Assembly (NCBI GenBank): GCA_028289305.1
Contig: JANQQO010000045.1
Location: forward strand, 1-7,814
Source: Rickettsiales bacterium
GTDB lineage: Bacteria; Pseudomonadota; Alphaproteobacteria; Rickettsiales; JANQQO01
Length of the DNA: 7,814 bases
Direction: 5' to 3'
Shown: piece by piece, positions 1 through 6,940 of the stretch
Position numbering within the stretch: position 1 is the stretch's first letter
Layout of the letters: the number at the start of each line of letters is the position of its first letter
Notes under the pieces: generated by a model
Seen by the model: only the letters and a program-made list of their open reading frames with translations
Database searches by the model: none
What the model was told of the DNA's origin: nothing
Position numbers and translations under genes: made by a program

Positions 1-169
1 GCACCGCAGCAATGCCCGTATGCGCTGCAAAACGCTCCACCGCATGCCGTAACACCGGCGTGCCGGCGAGCGGCGCATATTGCTTCGGCACTGCGCCGCC
101 ATGGCGCTCGCCTTTACCCCCCGCCACGATCAGCGCTACCGTCTTCTCTAACTTGCTTTTTTGTGCCAT
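1..169 (-). CDS. ispD: IspD, 2-C-methyl-D-erythritol 4-phosphate cytidylyltransferase, 5' part only (possibly IspDF fusion)
   Basis: IspD transfers CMP from CTP to methylerythritol phosphate in the cytosolic MEP pathway to isoprenoids. Only about 56 N-terminal codons are present; the gene continues past position 1. The translated start shows the family's glycine-rich CTP-binding loop at residues 12-25 (ALIVAGGKGERHGG), followed directly by PKQY at 28-31. R22 and K29 correspond to the conserved catalytic Arg and Lys. Further on, LAGTPVLRHAVERF matches the family. The ATG at 169-167 is the only in-frame start just before the loop; an ATG at 183 is out of frame. No clear Shine-Dalgarno precedes it. 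The gene is divergent from dusB across 58 bp. Many alphaproteobacteria fuse IspD to IspF, but the missing 3' part leaves this open. Confidence 0.88.
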   Translation of the reverse strand, partial: MAQKSKLEKTVALIVAGGKGERHGGAVPKQYAPLAGTPVLRHAVERFAAHTGIAAV

Positions 170-183
170 ACTGTTTATGACAT

Positions 184-203
184 GCCTCTTAATTTAACGA
201 GGC
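184..203. promoter_or_regulatory. Short dyad and weak promoter in the ispD/dusB divergent spacer
   Basis: The 58-bp spacer must hold the start signals of both genes. It contains a perfect 5-bp inverted repeat GCCTC-N10-GAGGC with an AT-rich centre. A weak sigma70-like pair for dusB, TTGCTT (153-158) and TATGAC (176-181) with a 17-nt spacer, would overlap the start of ispD. No convincing promoter was found for ispD. The dyad is a fact of the sequence; a regulatory role is a guess. Confidence 0.2.
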
Positions 204-227
204 GAACCCTAGATAGAAATAAAGCAA

Positions 228-1220
228 ATGTCTATCACCATCGATACCATCACGCTGGATAGCAATGTCATCCTTGCCCCGATGTCGGGTGTGACCGATC
301 TGCCGTTTCGTCGGCTGGTGAAGCGCTTTGGCGCGCCGCTGGTGATCTCAGAGATGATCGCAAGCCGTGCTATGATCGTCGAAGCGCGGGAAAGCCTGCT
401 CAAAGCCAAGAGCGAGCCGGAGCAGCACCCTATGTCGGTCCAGCTGGCTGGCTGTGAGCCCGATGTGATGGCTGAGGCGGCCAAGCTCAATGCCGATCGC
501 GGTGCTGCGATTATTGATATTAATTTCGGCTGCCCGGTGAAAAAAGTCGTGAATGGCTATGCCGGTTCGGCGATGATGCGCGATGAGGTCAAAGCCGCTA
601 AGGTGCTGGAAGCCACAGTGAACGCGGTGGATATCCCCGTTACGTTAAAAATGCGCACCGGTTGGGATGCTGAGCATCGCAACGCGCCGCGCTTGGCGAA
701 GATTGCCGAGGAGGTGGGGATTAAAATGCTCACCGTGCATGGCCGCACCCGCTGCCAGATGTATAAAGGCACTGCTGATTGGGCCTTCATTAGGCAGGTA
801 AAGGAAAGCACGAACCTGCCCGTTATCGCCAATGGTGACATTACCGAGCTTGAAGATGTGGAAAAATGCCTGGCCCAATCGGGCGCAGATGGCGTGATGA
901 TTGGCCGTGGCACCTATGGCAAACCCTGGTTCATCAAGCAGGCCATGCAGTTTACCGCTACGGGTGAGCGCATGCCGGATCCTGATTTGAGCGAACAGCT
1001 CGCCGTGATTCTCGAGCATTATGATGCGATGCTACACCATTATGGTGTGGAGAATGGTGTTCGCATGGCGCGTAAGCATATTGGCTGGTATAGCGCTGGT
1101 TTACCGAGCTCGGCGGAATTCCGCCATCAGATTATGCGTGAAACCGACCCGAAAGCAGTCACCATGCGCATCCGCGACTTTTTCACCCCGCTAATTGAGG
1201 AAACCTCCACCACGCATTAG
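228..1220 (+). CDS. dusB: DusB, tRNA-dihydrouridine synthase B
   Basis: This FMN-dependent enzyme reduces uridine to dihydrouridine in the tRNA D-loop, using NADPH. The 330-aa product has the usual DusB length. It opens with APMSGVTDLPFRR (17-29), the FMN-side start of the TIM barrel. The catalytic cysteine is C102 in NFGCPVKKV. FMN-contacting motifs follow: KMRTGW (K141), TVHGRTR (H171), IANGDI (N203) and GVMIGRGTYGKPW (223-234). The C-terminal helical domain (about 255-325) contains ARKHIGWY, characteristic of DusB. The ATG at 228 puts the barrel at the expected distance from the N terminus, though only a weak AAAG precedes it. In many alphaproteobacteria dusB leads into ntrBC; here a convergent rppH follows instead, and the stop codons overlap. 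Confidence 0.95.
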   Translation: MSITIDTITLDSNVILAPMSGVTDLPFRRLVKRFGAPLVISEMIASRAMIVEARESLLKAKSEPEQHPMSVQLAGCEPDVMAEAAKLNADRGAAIIDINFGCPVKKVVNGYAGSAMMRDEVKAAKVLEATVNAVDIPVTLKMRTGWDAEHRNAPRLAKIAEEVGIKMLTVHGRTRCQMYKGTADWAFIRQVKESTNLPVIANGDITELEDVEKCLAQSGADGVMIGRGTYGKPWFIKQAMQFTATGERMPDPDLSEQLAVILEHYDAMLHHYGVENGVRMARKHIGWYSAGLPSSAEFRHQIMRETDPKAVTMRIRDFFTPLIEETSTTH

Positions 1221-1702
1221 CGCTCTAAAAACGGCTGGAATTCCTCCAATACTTCCCTATATAGCTGCTGCTTAAACGGTACGATCAGCGCGGGTAATTC
1301 CTGTGGATCGGCCCATTTCCATGCAGAAAATTCCGGATCGGCGGTGTTGATATTGATATCGGTGTCTTCGCCTAAAAATCGCATCAAGAACCAGCGCTGT
1401 TCCTGGCCACGAAAGCGCCCGCCCCACAGCTTTCCCTGCAGCGCCTCGGGCAGATCATAATAAAACCAGCGCTCTGGCGCATGGATGATTTCCACATCAT
1501 TAGTACCAATCTCCTCCAGCAACTCGCGCATCACCGCCTCTTCTGGCGCCTCACCAGGGTCGATCCCACCTTGCGGCATCTGCCATGCTTCTGCGGTTTG
1601 ATCCAAGCGCTGTGCTACAAACACCTTACCCGCGGCGTTCAGCAACATCACCGCCACACACGGACGATACGGCAAAGGATCCTTTGGCGGCGGCACAGAC
1701 AT
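1217..1702 (-). CDS. rppH: RppH, RNA pyrophosphohydrolase (Nudix)
   Basis: RppH removes pyrophosphate from the 5' end of mRNAs and so exposes them to RNase E-type decay; in alphaproteobacteria it is often annotated as a dinucleoside polyphosphate hydrolase. The 161-aa product has a complete Nudix box at residues 45-67 (G-x5-E51-x7-R59-E60-L-x-E63-E64-x-G66), with E60, E63 and E64 as metal ligands. WQMPQGG just before the box, GQEQRWFLMRFLG (99-111) and the C-terminal FSAWKWADPQEL and PFKQQLYREVL stretches are RppH signatures. It is the last gene of the gpmI-ctpA-yibQ-like block, 6 nt after the previous stop. No Shine-Dalgarno is visible, so translational coupling is likely. Its TAA overlaps the dusB TAG on the other strand. 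Confidence 0.94.
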   Translation of the reverse strand: MSVPPPKDPLPYRPCVAVMLLNAAGKVFVAQRLDQTAEAWQMPQGGIDPGEAPEEAVMRELLEEIGTNDVEIIHAPERWFYYDLPEALQGKLWGGRFRGQEQRWFLMRFLGEDTDININTADPEFSAWKWADPQELPALIVPFKQQLYREVLEEFQPFLER

Positions 1703-1708
1703 AGACTA

Positions 1709-2770
1709 TTATTGGATTTGTTCTAACAGGCTTGGGGTATCAACCAAGACAAAGCCTTTTTCTTCCAGGCCTGCAGCCCATTCCTTAATGCGATCTACCG
1801 TTACCGGGTAAGGGCGCGCAACGCCCAGCGCATAGCCTTTCTGCGCGGCGGCTGCCTCCAAACGTAGCAGATTCACATCAATCCCCTCATCCGATAGATC
1901 CGAATCCCCATCCAGCACCACGTCATGCACCAATACCTGCAATCCCAGATCATCCGCTACTTCGCCTAGGTAATAATTTCGCGGCTGGTTGGTATAGATA
2001 AACACCAGATTTTGATCGCGCAATTGCTCTAAAATCGGGGTCACCCCTTTGCGCGAGAAGGTGAAGCGCTCTTGCAGCGTCGCCACCACGCCATATTTTT
2101 TCTGTTTGGTCAGGCCCAATAGCGCATTCAACAAGCCACTATTTTGCTGCGGAGAAAACTTGGTTTGCAGCGAATACGGCCCTGGATCGTGCAGCGTTTT
2201 ATCCAACGGTTCCAGCGGCAAATCCATAAATACCGGGAAGTTGGATTGCTGCGCTTCCAACACCCATTCCTCCAAACCATAGGCATAGGGCGAGAAGCTG
2301 AGCGTCACTTCTGGCGGCAGAGTCATAGCCTCTTCCGTACTCGTTTTGCTCAAGCCCAGCCCTTTTATGATGATCGCAATGCGCGGCCGTTTATCTTCAA
2401 TGCCGCCCACCCCGGTGAATGCCTTAAATTCCTTCGCGCGCCTTTCTTCCTTTTCTTCGCCCTCACCTTCGCCTTTTTCACCCTCTTCGCCTTCTTTAGT
2501 CTCTCCTTCGGCTATGGCGGTTTTGTCTTCTTGCTGCTCGTCGGTCTTCCGACCTATCACCTCGCCTTCAGGCACGGTGACGATCACACGTTTGCCTTGC
2601 TCCATCGCTTTTTCCGCATCATCGCCGTAAAACGAGCAAAATTGTAGAATGGAGAGCAGCAGCAGTAATGCAGCTGCGCCATTAGCAATTTTCCAACTAG
2701 TGGTGGCAAATTGCGGCGATGCGATGACAGCTTTCAGCTTCGGAGGAAGTTTTGCAAGCAACGCTTTCAT
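1709..2770 (-). CDS. Divergent polysaccharide deacetylase family protein (YibQ-like), membrane-anchored
   Basis: The product has 353 aa. Residues about 30-48 (ANGAAALLLLLS...) form one membrane segment, with a positive N terminus predicting a cytoplasmic start and a periplasmic body. Residues 75-115 are a linker made almost wholly of E, K, G and R. The body (128-353) follows the YibQ/DUF610 fold: RPRIAIIIKGLGLS, PPEVTLSFSPYA, FMDLPLEP, DPGPYSLQT, then YPVTVDRIKEWA near the end. The metal-binding residues of NodB-type deacetylases appear lost: the Asp-Asp position reads KG (136-137), the expected His of the HLPMEP-like motif is D183, and the GHP position reads ARP (318-320). Enzymatic activity is therefore doubtful. 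The place between ctpA and rppH is typical of alphaproteobacteria and suggests an envelope role. The exact function is unknown. Confidence 0.85.
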   Translation of the reverse strand: MKALLAKLPPKLKAVIASPQFATTSWKIANGAAALLLLLSILQFCSFYGDDAEKAMEQGKRVIVTVPEGEVIGRKTDEQQEDKTAIAEGETKEGEEGEKGEGEGEEKEERRAKEFKAFTGVGGIEDKRPRIAIIIKGLGLSKTSTEEAMTLPPEVTLSFSPYAYGLEEWVLEAQQSNFPVFMDLPLEPLDKTLHDPGPYSLQTKFSPQQNSGLLNALLGLTKQKKYGVVATLQERFTFSRKGVTPILEQLRDQNLVFIYTNQPRNYYLGEVADDLGLQVLVHDVVLDGDSDLSDEGIDVNLLRLEAAAAQKGYALGVARPYPVTVDRIKEWAAGLEEKGFVLVDTPSLLEQIQ

Positions 2771-2791
2771 CGTCTATGCCGCCCTTTTTGG

Positions 2792-4117
2792 TTATCGAGA
2801 CACGCTTGCTAAAGCCTGGCGATATAAATGCAGCGCCCGCAGCAAATCCACCGCCCGCGCTAATTGATAATCCCGCTCATAAAGCGGCAGATCCTCTTCG
2901 TCTTTATCTGCATCTTTTAACGCATCCTTGATATCGCGCGATTTTCCGTCTTTCTTTTCGCCCTCGCCATTTTCCAGATGCCCGCGCAGATCGGCTTCAA
3001 ACGTTGCCTTCCGGCCCTTGATCAGCTCCAGCTTCGCTGGCTCCACCACGATATCTGGCGTAATCCCTTTTGCTTGAATCGATTTGCCCGACGGCGTGTA
3101 ATAACGCGAGGTGGTCAGCCGCATTGCTGATTCTTCCGGCAGCGGGATGATCGTCTGTACCGAGCCTTTCCCGAAAGATTTCGTCCCCATCACGATCGCG
3201 CGCTTATGATCCTGCAGCGCGCCGGCCACAATTTCTGACGCTGAAGCCGAGCCACCATTGATCAACACCACAATCGGCAGCCCATCAATAACGTCCCCCT
3301 TATTGGCGTTAAAGCGCTTGGTGCTATTCGCCACCCGGCCGCGTGTTGATACAATCTCGCCCTGCTCCAAAAACGCATCAGCAACTTCAATCGCCTGGTC
3401 GAGCAACCCGCCTGGGTTATTGCGCAAATCCAACACCAGTCCACGCATGGTGTCGCCGATTTCTTTCTGCTGCGCGCGCAGCTGTTTTTTCATGCCGCTT
3501 GCTGTCTGCTCCGAAAACGAGGTCACCCGCACATAGGCGACATCTTCTTCCGCCTCGCCTTTTACCGAGCGAATCTTGATCACATCGCGCACAATCAATA
3601 CGTCAAACGGCTCCTTCTCGCCTTCGCGCAGAATGGTGAGCGTAATTTCTTCCCCAGCCTTACCACGCATGCGCTCTACCGCCTCGCGCAAGGTCAGACC
3701 CAACACCACTTCCCCATCGATATGCGTGATATAATCCCCTGCTTCGATACCCGCTTCAAACGCCGGCGTATCATCAATCGGCGAGACTACTTTCACCACG
3801 CCTTTTTCCATCGTTACTTCAATGCCCAGACCACCAAACTCGCCCTTGGTCTGCACCCGCATTTCTTTAAACGCTTCTTCATTGAGATAGCTTGAATGCG
3901 GGTCTAAATGCGTCAGCATGCCGTTAATCGCCGCCTCGATCAGCTCTGCATCAGAGGGCTCTTCGACATATTCTTCCCGCACTTCCTGGAATACATCACC
4001 GAATAAATCGAGCAGGCGCAGTGTGTCGGCATTTTCTGCACGCGCAGGCATCACCAGCGAGAGCAGCAATATTCCCACTGCTGTCATCACCCCGTATACG
4101 ATTACTAGTTTTCGCAT
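2792..4117 (-). CDS. ctpA: CtpA, carboxyl-terminal processing protease (S41A) with PDZ domain
   Basis: This periplasmic serine protease of the tail-specific protease family trims the C termini of envelope proteins. The 441-aa product begins with a signal peptide: MRK, a hydrophobic core at about 4-23, then ARA before EN (likely cleavage after A27). A PDZ domain spans about 95-168 (GGLGIEVTMEKGVVKV ... GDYITHIDGE). The protease core has DLRNNPGG (230-237), the catalytic S292 in NGGSASASE, K317 in SFGKGSVQ and Q321. The S-to-K spacing of 25 equals that of E. coli Prc. A charged tail (about 383-410) precedes a helical end. The start has an AGGA Shine-Dalgarno four to five bases upstream. It follows gpmI by 9 nt; an envC gene often found between the two is absent. 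Confidence 0.95.
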   Translation of the reverse strand: MRKLVIVYGVMTAVGILLLSLVMPARAENADTLRLLDLFGDVFQEVREEYVEEPSDAELIEAAINGMLTHLDPHSSYLNEEAFKEMRVQTKGEFGGLGIEVTMEKGVVKVVSPIDDTPAFEAGIEAGDYITHIDGEVVLGLTLREAVERMRGKAGEEITLTILREGEKEPFDVLIVRDVIKIRSVKGEAEEDVAYVRVTSFSEQTASGMKKQLRAQQKEIGDTMRGLVLDLRNNPGGLLDQAIEVADAFLEQGEIVSTRGRVANSTKRFNANKGDVIDGLPIVVLINGGSASASEIVAGALQDHKRAIVMGTKSFGKGSVQTIIPLPEESAMRLTTSRYYTPSGKSIQAKGITPDIVVEPAKLELIKGRKATFEADLRGHLENGEGEKKDGKSRDIKDALKDADKDEEDLPLYERDYQLARAVDLLRALHLYRQALASVSR

Positions 4118-4126
4118 AAAATCCTG

Positions 4127-5656
4127 CTACGCCTTATCTATCAACGCATTGCCGGTCATCGCCGCCGGCTGTGGCAGACCAAGCAATGCCAGTATTGTAG
4201 GAGCTATATCACAAAGCCTACCCTCTTTTAAAGCGTTAACATCACCGCCTGCCAAAATGCACGGTACGACGAAGGTGGTGTGTGCTGTATGGGGCACGTG
4301 CGTGTCTGGATCAACCATCAGCTCTGCATTGCCGTGATCCGCGGTGACCAACAACGCGCCACCCTTTTCTTGCACCGCAGCATAAAGCGTGCCGAGTGCG
4401 CTATCCACCGCTTCCACCGCCTTAATCGCTGCTTGCTCATCGCCGGTATGGCCCACCATATCGGTATTGGCATAATTCACCACAATCAGGTCGAATTTAT
4501 CCTGCGCGATGGCGTCCACCAATTTTTCTGTTACCTCAGGGGCGGCCATTTCCGGCTGTAAATCATAGGTTGCCACAGACGGGGAGGGCACTAAAATCCG
4601 CTCTTCCCCTGGGAATTCGCCTTCGCGGCCGCCGTTTAGGAAAAACGTCACATGCGCGTATTTCTCCGTCTCGGCAATACGCAGTTGTGTGAGGCCTGCG
4701 TCTGCGACCACCTCACCCAAGATGTTCTCTAGGTTTTCAGGCGGAAATAATGGCGGTATCAGCGGTGTTAGCGCATCGGAATATTCCGCCATACCTAGGG
4801 CTGCAGCAAAGTTGATCACCGCGACGCGCGCAAACCCAGTAAATTCTGAATCCAATAGGGCGGTTAATATCTGCCGCACGCGATCAGCACGGAAATTCGC
4901 CATTAGCACCCCATCGCCCTCCTGCATACCGGCATAGCCTTCCAGTACCATTGGGGTGATGAACTCATCGCTCTGGTCTTTATCATACCCTTCTTGCACC
5001 GCTGTGGCGGCATTCTCTGCCACGGGCCCTTCTGCCTGCACGATGGCAGCATAGGCTTTTTCTACCCGCTCCCAGCGGTTATCGCGGTCCATGGCGTAAT
5101 ACCGCCCGCTTACCGTTGCTATCTGCGCATTGGGTACAGTGCTGAGAGCCGTGTGCAACGCCTCTACAAAGCCCTTCCCGCTCTCTGGTGGCGTATCGCG
5201 CCCATCGGTAAATGCATGTACGGCTACGGGCACGCCTTCTGCTGCCGCCGCCTTGGCGAGTGCGATGATATGGTCGATATGCGCGTGCACCCCACCATCG
5301 GACACCAATCCCATCAGATGACAGGTGCCACCGCTTTGCTTTAATGCGGCTAAGAAGTCCTTCCATGCGGGCAGGGTCGGTAATTCGCCTTCGGCAATAC
5401 TGCGATCAATACGCGGCAGGCTCTGCATGACGATGCGCCCGCTGCCAATCGTCATATGGCCTACTTCGGAATTGCCCATCTGCCCTTCTGGCAGGCCCAC
5501 ATCCAGGCCGGAGGTGGCTAAGAAACTATGCGGGTGATCCTGCCACAGCGCATCCCAATGCGGCGTGTGGGCGCTGGCGATCGCATTATGCTGCGCCTCA
5601 TCGCGATGGCCCCACCCATCCAAGATACATAACACTACTGGCTTCGGCCGTGTCAT
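4127..5656 (-). CDS. gpmI: GpmI, 2,3-bisphosphoglycerate-independent phosphoglycerate mutase
   Basis: GpmI interconverts 3- and 2-phosphoglycerate in glycolysis and gluconeogenesis through a phosphoserine and two Mn ions. The 509-aa length is standard. D13 in CILDGWG and catalytic S63 in QMGNSEVGHMTIGSGR mark the N-terminal phosphatase part. The inserted transferase domain shows LVSDGGVHAHIDH (118-130), AFTDGRDTPP (148-157), SGRYYAMDRDNRW (183-195) and MANFRADRVRQI (252-263). The second metal set is D399 and H403 in NTDMVGH, D440 and H441 in TADHGN, and a His of PHTAHTT (455-461). The usual TTNPVP reads TTFVVP here, a small deviation away from the metal ligands. AGAGG lies three bases before the ATG. 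It is probably the first gene of the operon with ctpA, the yibQ-like gene and rppH. Confidence 0.96.
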   Translation of the reverse strand: MTRPKPVVLCILDGWGHRDEAQHNAIASAHTPHWDALWQDHPHSFLATSGLDVGLPEGQMGNSEVGHMTIGSGRIVMQSLPRIDRSIAEGELPTLPAWKDFLAALKQSGGTCHLMGLVSDGGVHAHIDHIIALAKAAAAEGVPVAVHAFTDGRDTPPESGKGFVEALHTALSTVPNAQIATVSGRYYAMDRDNRWERVEKAYAAIVQAEGPVAENAATAVQEGYDKDQSDEFITPMVLEGYAGMQEGDGVLMANFRADRVRQILTALLDSEFTGFARVAVINFAAALGMAEYSDALTPLIPPLFPPENLENILGEVVADAGLTQLRIAETEKYAHVTFFLNGGREGEFPGEERILVPSPSVATYDLQPEMAAPEVTEKLVDAIAQDKFDLIVVNYANTDMVGHTGDEQAAIKAVEAVDSALGTLYAAVQEKGGALLVTADHGNAELMVDPDTHVPHTAHTTFVVPCILAGGDVNALKEGRLCDIAPTILALLGLPQPAAMTGNALIDKA

Positions 5657-5677
5657 AGACCTCTCTTCTTGGTTGTT

Positions 5678-5689
5678 ATTCTTAAGAAT
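5678..5689. promoter_or_regulatory. 12-bp perfect palindrome in the gpmI leader
   Basis: ATTCTTAAGAAT is a perfect palindrome in the 94-nt spacer between rlmH and gpmI, just upstream of the gpmI ribosome binding site. A weak sigma70-like pair precedes it on the minus strand (TTGTGT, 17 nt, TTTACT). It could be an operator or chance AT-rich sequence; I cannot tell which. Confidence 0.2.
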
Positions 5690-5750
5690 TCAGTAAACAC
5701 CAAAACCTAGTGCAACACAATCGCAAGATCGCCCCTCAATTAGACAGTAT

Positions 5751-6209
5751 CTAGCTTCGATGATAGGGATGGCCTTGCAGCAATGTATATGCGCGGTAGA
5801 GCTGCTCCGCCAGCATCGTGCGCGCCAGCATATGCGGCCAGGTCATCTTCCCCAGTGAAAGTGTGGTATCCGCGCGGTCTAACAGCGCCTTGCCATGCCC
5901 ATCCGCGCCGCCAATTGCAAAGGCGATCTCGGTCTTGCCCTGTTCTCGCCAGTGTTGCAGCGTTTCAGCAAAGGTCTCGCTGCTATAGTGCTTGCCGCTA
6001 CCATCTAGCGCAATGCACCACGCCGCTTTTGGGATCACCTCCAGCAATAGCGCCGCTTCGCGCGCACGCAACTGCTCAGCGCCGAGTTTGCGCTTTTCTT
6101 CTACTGTTTTAACCGTGATCTCCCACCCGGTACGGGTGGTGTAATACTCACAGAGGGCGGCTTCCGGTCCGCCTTTTCCTTTTCCTACCGCGGCAATCGT
6201 AATATGCAT
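5751..6209 (-). CDS. rlmH: RlmH, 23S rRNA pseudouridine-1915 N3-methyltransferase
   Basis: RlmH is a SPOUT-class SAM-dependent methyltransferase that methylates pseudouridine 1915 in helix 69 of 23S rRNA in assembled ribosomes. The 152-aa product has the family length. It starts MHITIAAVGK and has IALDGSGKHYSSETFA (66-81), the SAM-knot glycine loop FAIGGADGH (97-105), LSLGKMTWPHMLARTMLAEQ (117-136) and the conserved end GHPYHRS. An in-frame TAG ten codons upstream leaves the ATG at 6209 as the only normal start. No Shine-Dalgarno is present (CACATTC precedes it), so the gene is either weakly initiated or transcribed from a nearby promoter. It follows rsfS on the same strand, the usual partner order, but with a wide 141-nt gap. 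Confidence 0.95.
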   Translation of the reverse strand: MHITIAAVGKGKGGPEAALCEYYTTRTGWEITVKTVEEKRKLGAEQLRAREAALLLEVIPKAAWCIALDGSGKHYSSETFAETLQHWREQGKTEIAFAIGGADGHGKALLDRADTTLSLGKMTWPHMLARTMLAEQLYRAYTLLQGHPYHRS

Positions 6210-6350
6210 GAATGTGATATTGTTATGGTGTGTAATCTAAGGCGTGGTTTTATGAGGGCAAAAATGCTCCAGCGCGCCCTCCCCCATATAAAGGCACCCC
6301 GCCCTTGCTACGTCTGCCTTAAAAAAACAGCGCAGCGATATGTTTTTCCT
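6210..6350 (-). other. rsfS-rlmH spacer with two weak stem-loops
   Basis: This 141-nt gap has no credible gene. Read on the minus strand just after the rsfS stop, AAAAACA and TGTTTTT form an AT-rich 7-bp inverted repeat (about 6319-6343) around a CGCTGCGC core and end in a T run; this could end rsfS transcripts weakly. Further on, GAGGGC-N16-GCCCTC (6254-6281) is a 6-bp stem. No promoter close to consensus was found for rlmH. A 16-codon ATG frame ending at about 6239 exists but has nothing to support it. Confidence 0.3.
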
Positions 6351-6725
6351 CTAGCTTACAGCACTCGCTTCTTCTGAAAACTCTGCCTGCCACATTTGCT
6401 CTATACCGTAGCGATAGCGTGCTTCTGGCAGGAAGAGATGGACGATAACATAGGGTGTGTCAATCAGCACCCAATCATCGCCGTCCCCACCTTCCACCGT
6501 CACATCCGTCACCCCACTTAGCGCCATTGCTTCCCGCACATGTTTTGCCAACGAGCTCACATGACGAGTCGAGGTACCGGTCGCTACCAGCATGTAGTAG
6601 GCCATATCGCTCTTACCCACAAGATCTACCTCCACAATGTCAGCAGCCTTGTGTGCATCAAGCGATTGATTGATGATATGTTTCAGGAAACGAGCCCGCG
6701 CTATGTACTTACTTTCGTCTAGCAC
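6351..6725 (-). CDS. rsfS: RsfS, ribosomal silencing factor (Iojap/DUF143 family)
   Basis: RsfS binds ribosomal protein L14 and blocks joining of the 30S and 50S subunits when nutrients are short. The 124-aa product shows the whole family pattern: SLDAHKAADIVEVDLVGKS (21-39), YYMLVATGTSTRHVSSLA (43-60), DDWVLIDTPYVIVHLFLPEA (83-102) and RYGIEQMW (105-112). The start is GTG at 6725-6723. The next in-frame codon upstream that matters is a TAA eight codons before it, no ATG lies near, and AAAAGGGGG sits three to four bases before the GTG. A strong promoter is about 50 bp upstream. rlmH follows, as in most bacteria, but nadD does not precede it here. Confidence 0.93.
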   Translation of the reverse strand: MLDESKYIARARFLKHIINQSLDAHKAADIVEVDLVGKSDMAYYMLVATGTSTRHVSSLAKHVREAMALSGVTDVTVEGGDGDDWVLIDTPYVIVHLFLPEARYRYGIEQMWQAEFSEEASAVS

Positions 6726-6776
6726 AAGCCCCCTTTTGGTAAGAGGTTATGATGAAAATATACCTCATTACGTGTA

Positions 6777-6805
6777 ATTATACGTGAAAAATCCACGCTG
6801 GTCAA
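6777..6805 (-). promoter_or_regulatory. Near-consensus sigma70 promoter of rsfS
   Basis: On the minus strand the -35 box TTGACC (6805-6800) and a perfect -10 box TATAAT (6782-6777) are separated by exactly 17 nt. Transcription should start near 6770, giving a leader of about 45 nt before the rsfS GTG. Around the expected start is an ATTAC-N2-GTAAT dyad (6767-6778), which could be an operator. The boxes are directly visible; the use for rsfS (and perhaps rlmH) is inferred from position. Confidence 0.75.
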
Positions 6806-6835
6806 TAAAGTCAATGGGGAAAAATATACATATTT

Positions 6836-6919
6836 TAGTCATTCCCGCGTAGGCGGGAATCCCTCTATCCAAAACTACAGGTGCCGAAAAAGAGATCCCC
6901 GCCTACGCGGGGATGACTA
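6836..6919. repeat. Compound palindromic element A (REP/BIME-like)
   Basis: This element has two levels of symmetry. Inner hairpins: ATTCCCGC-GTAG-GCGGGAAT (6841-6860) and ATCCCCGC-CTAC-GCGGGGAT (6895-6914), each with 8-bp stems and 4-nt loops. Outer level: the arm TAGTCAT..CCCGCGTAGGCGGG starting at 6836 is repeated inverted at the other end (to 6919) with two compensating base changes, around a centre of about 24 nt. Related GTCATTCCCGC-type repeats are widespread between proteobacterial genes. Only one copy lies in the window, so the copy number is not known. Confidence 0.8.
6886..6914 (-). terminator. Intrinsic terminator after the small ORF
   Basis: Read on the minus strand, the GC-rich 8-bp stem ATCCCCGC-GTAG-GCGGGGAT (6914-6895) is followed at once by CTCTTTTTC, a good U-tract. 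It begins 26 nt after the stop of the 57-codon ORF and would shield rsfS from that transcription. The right hairpin of element A thus seems to serve as a terminator. Confidence 0.6.
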
Positions 6920-6940
6920 GGACTTCTGTTCTTAAAATAC

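Noticed and set aside
557..1019. Two minus-strand ORFs of about 120 codons within dusB
   Set aside because: They are shadows of the dusB frame, without family motifs.
2144..2647. 167-codon plus-strand ORF opposite the YibQ-like gene
   Set aside because: It is antisense to a recognised gene; its Phe-rich composition comes from the complement of the Glu/Lys-coding linker.
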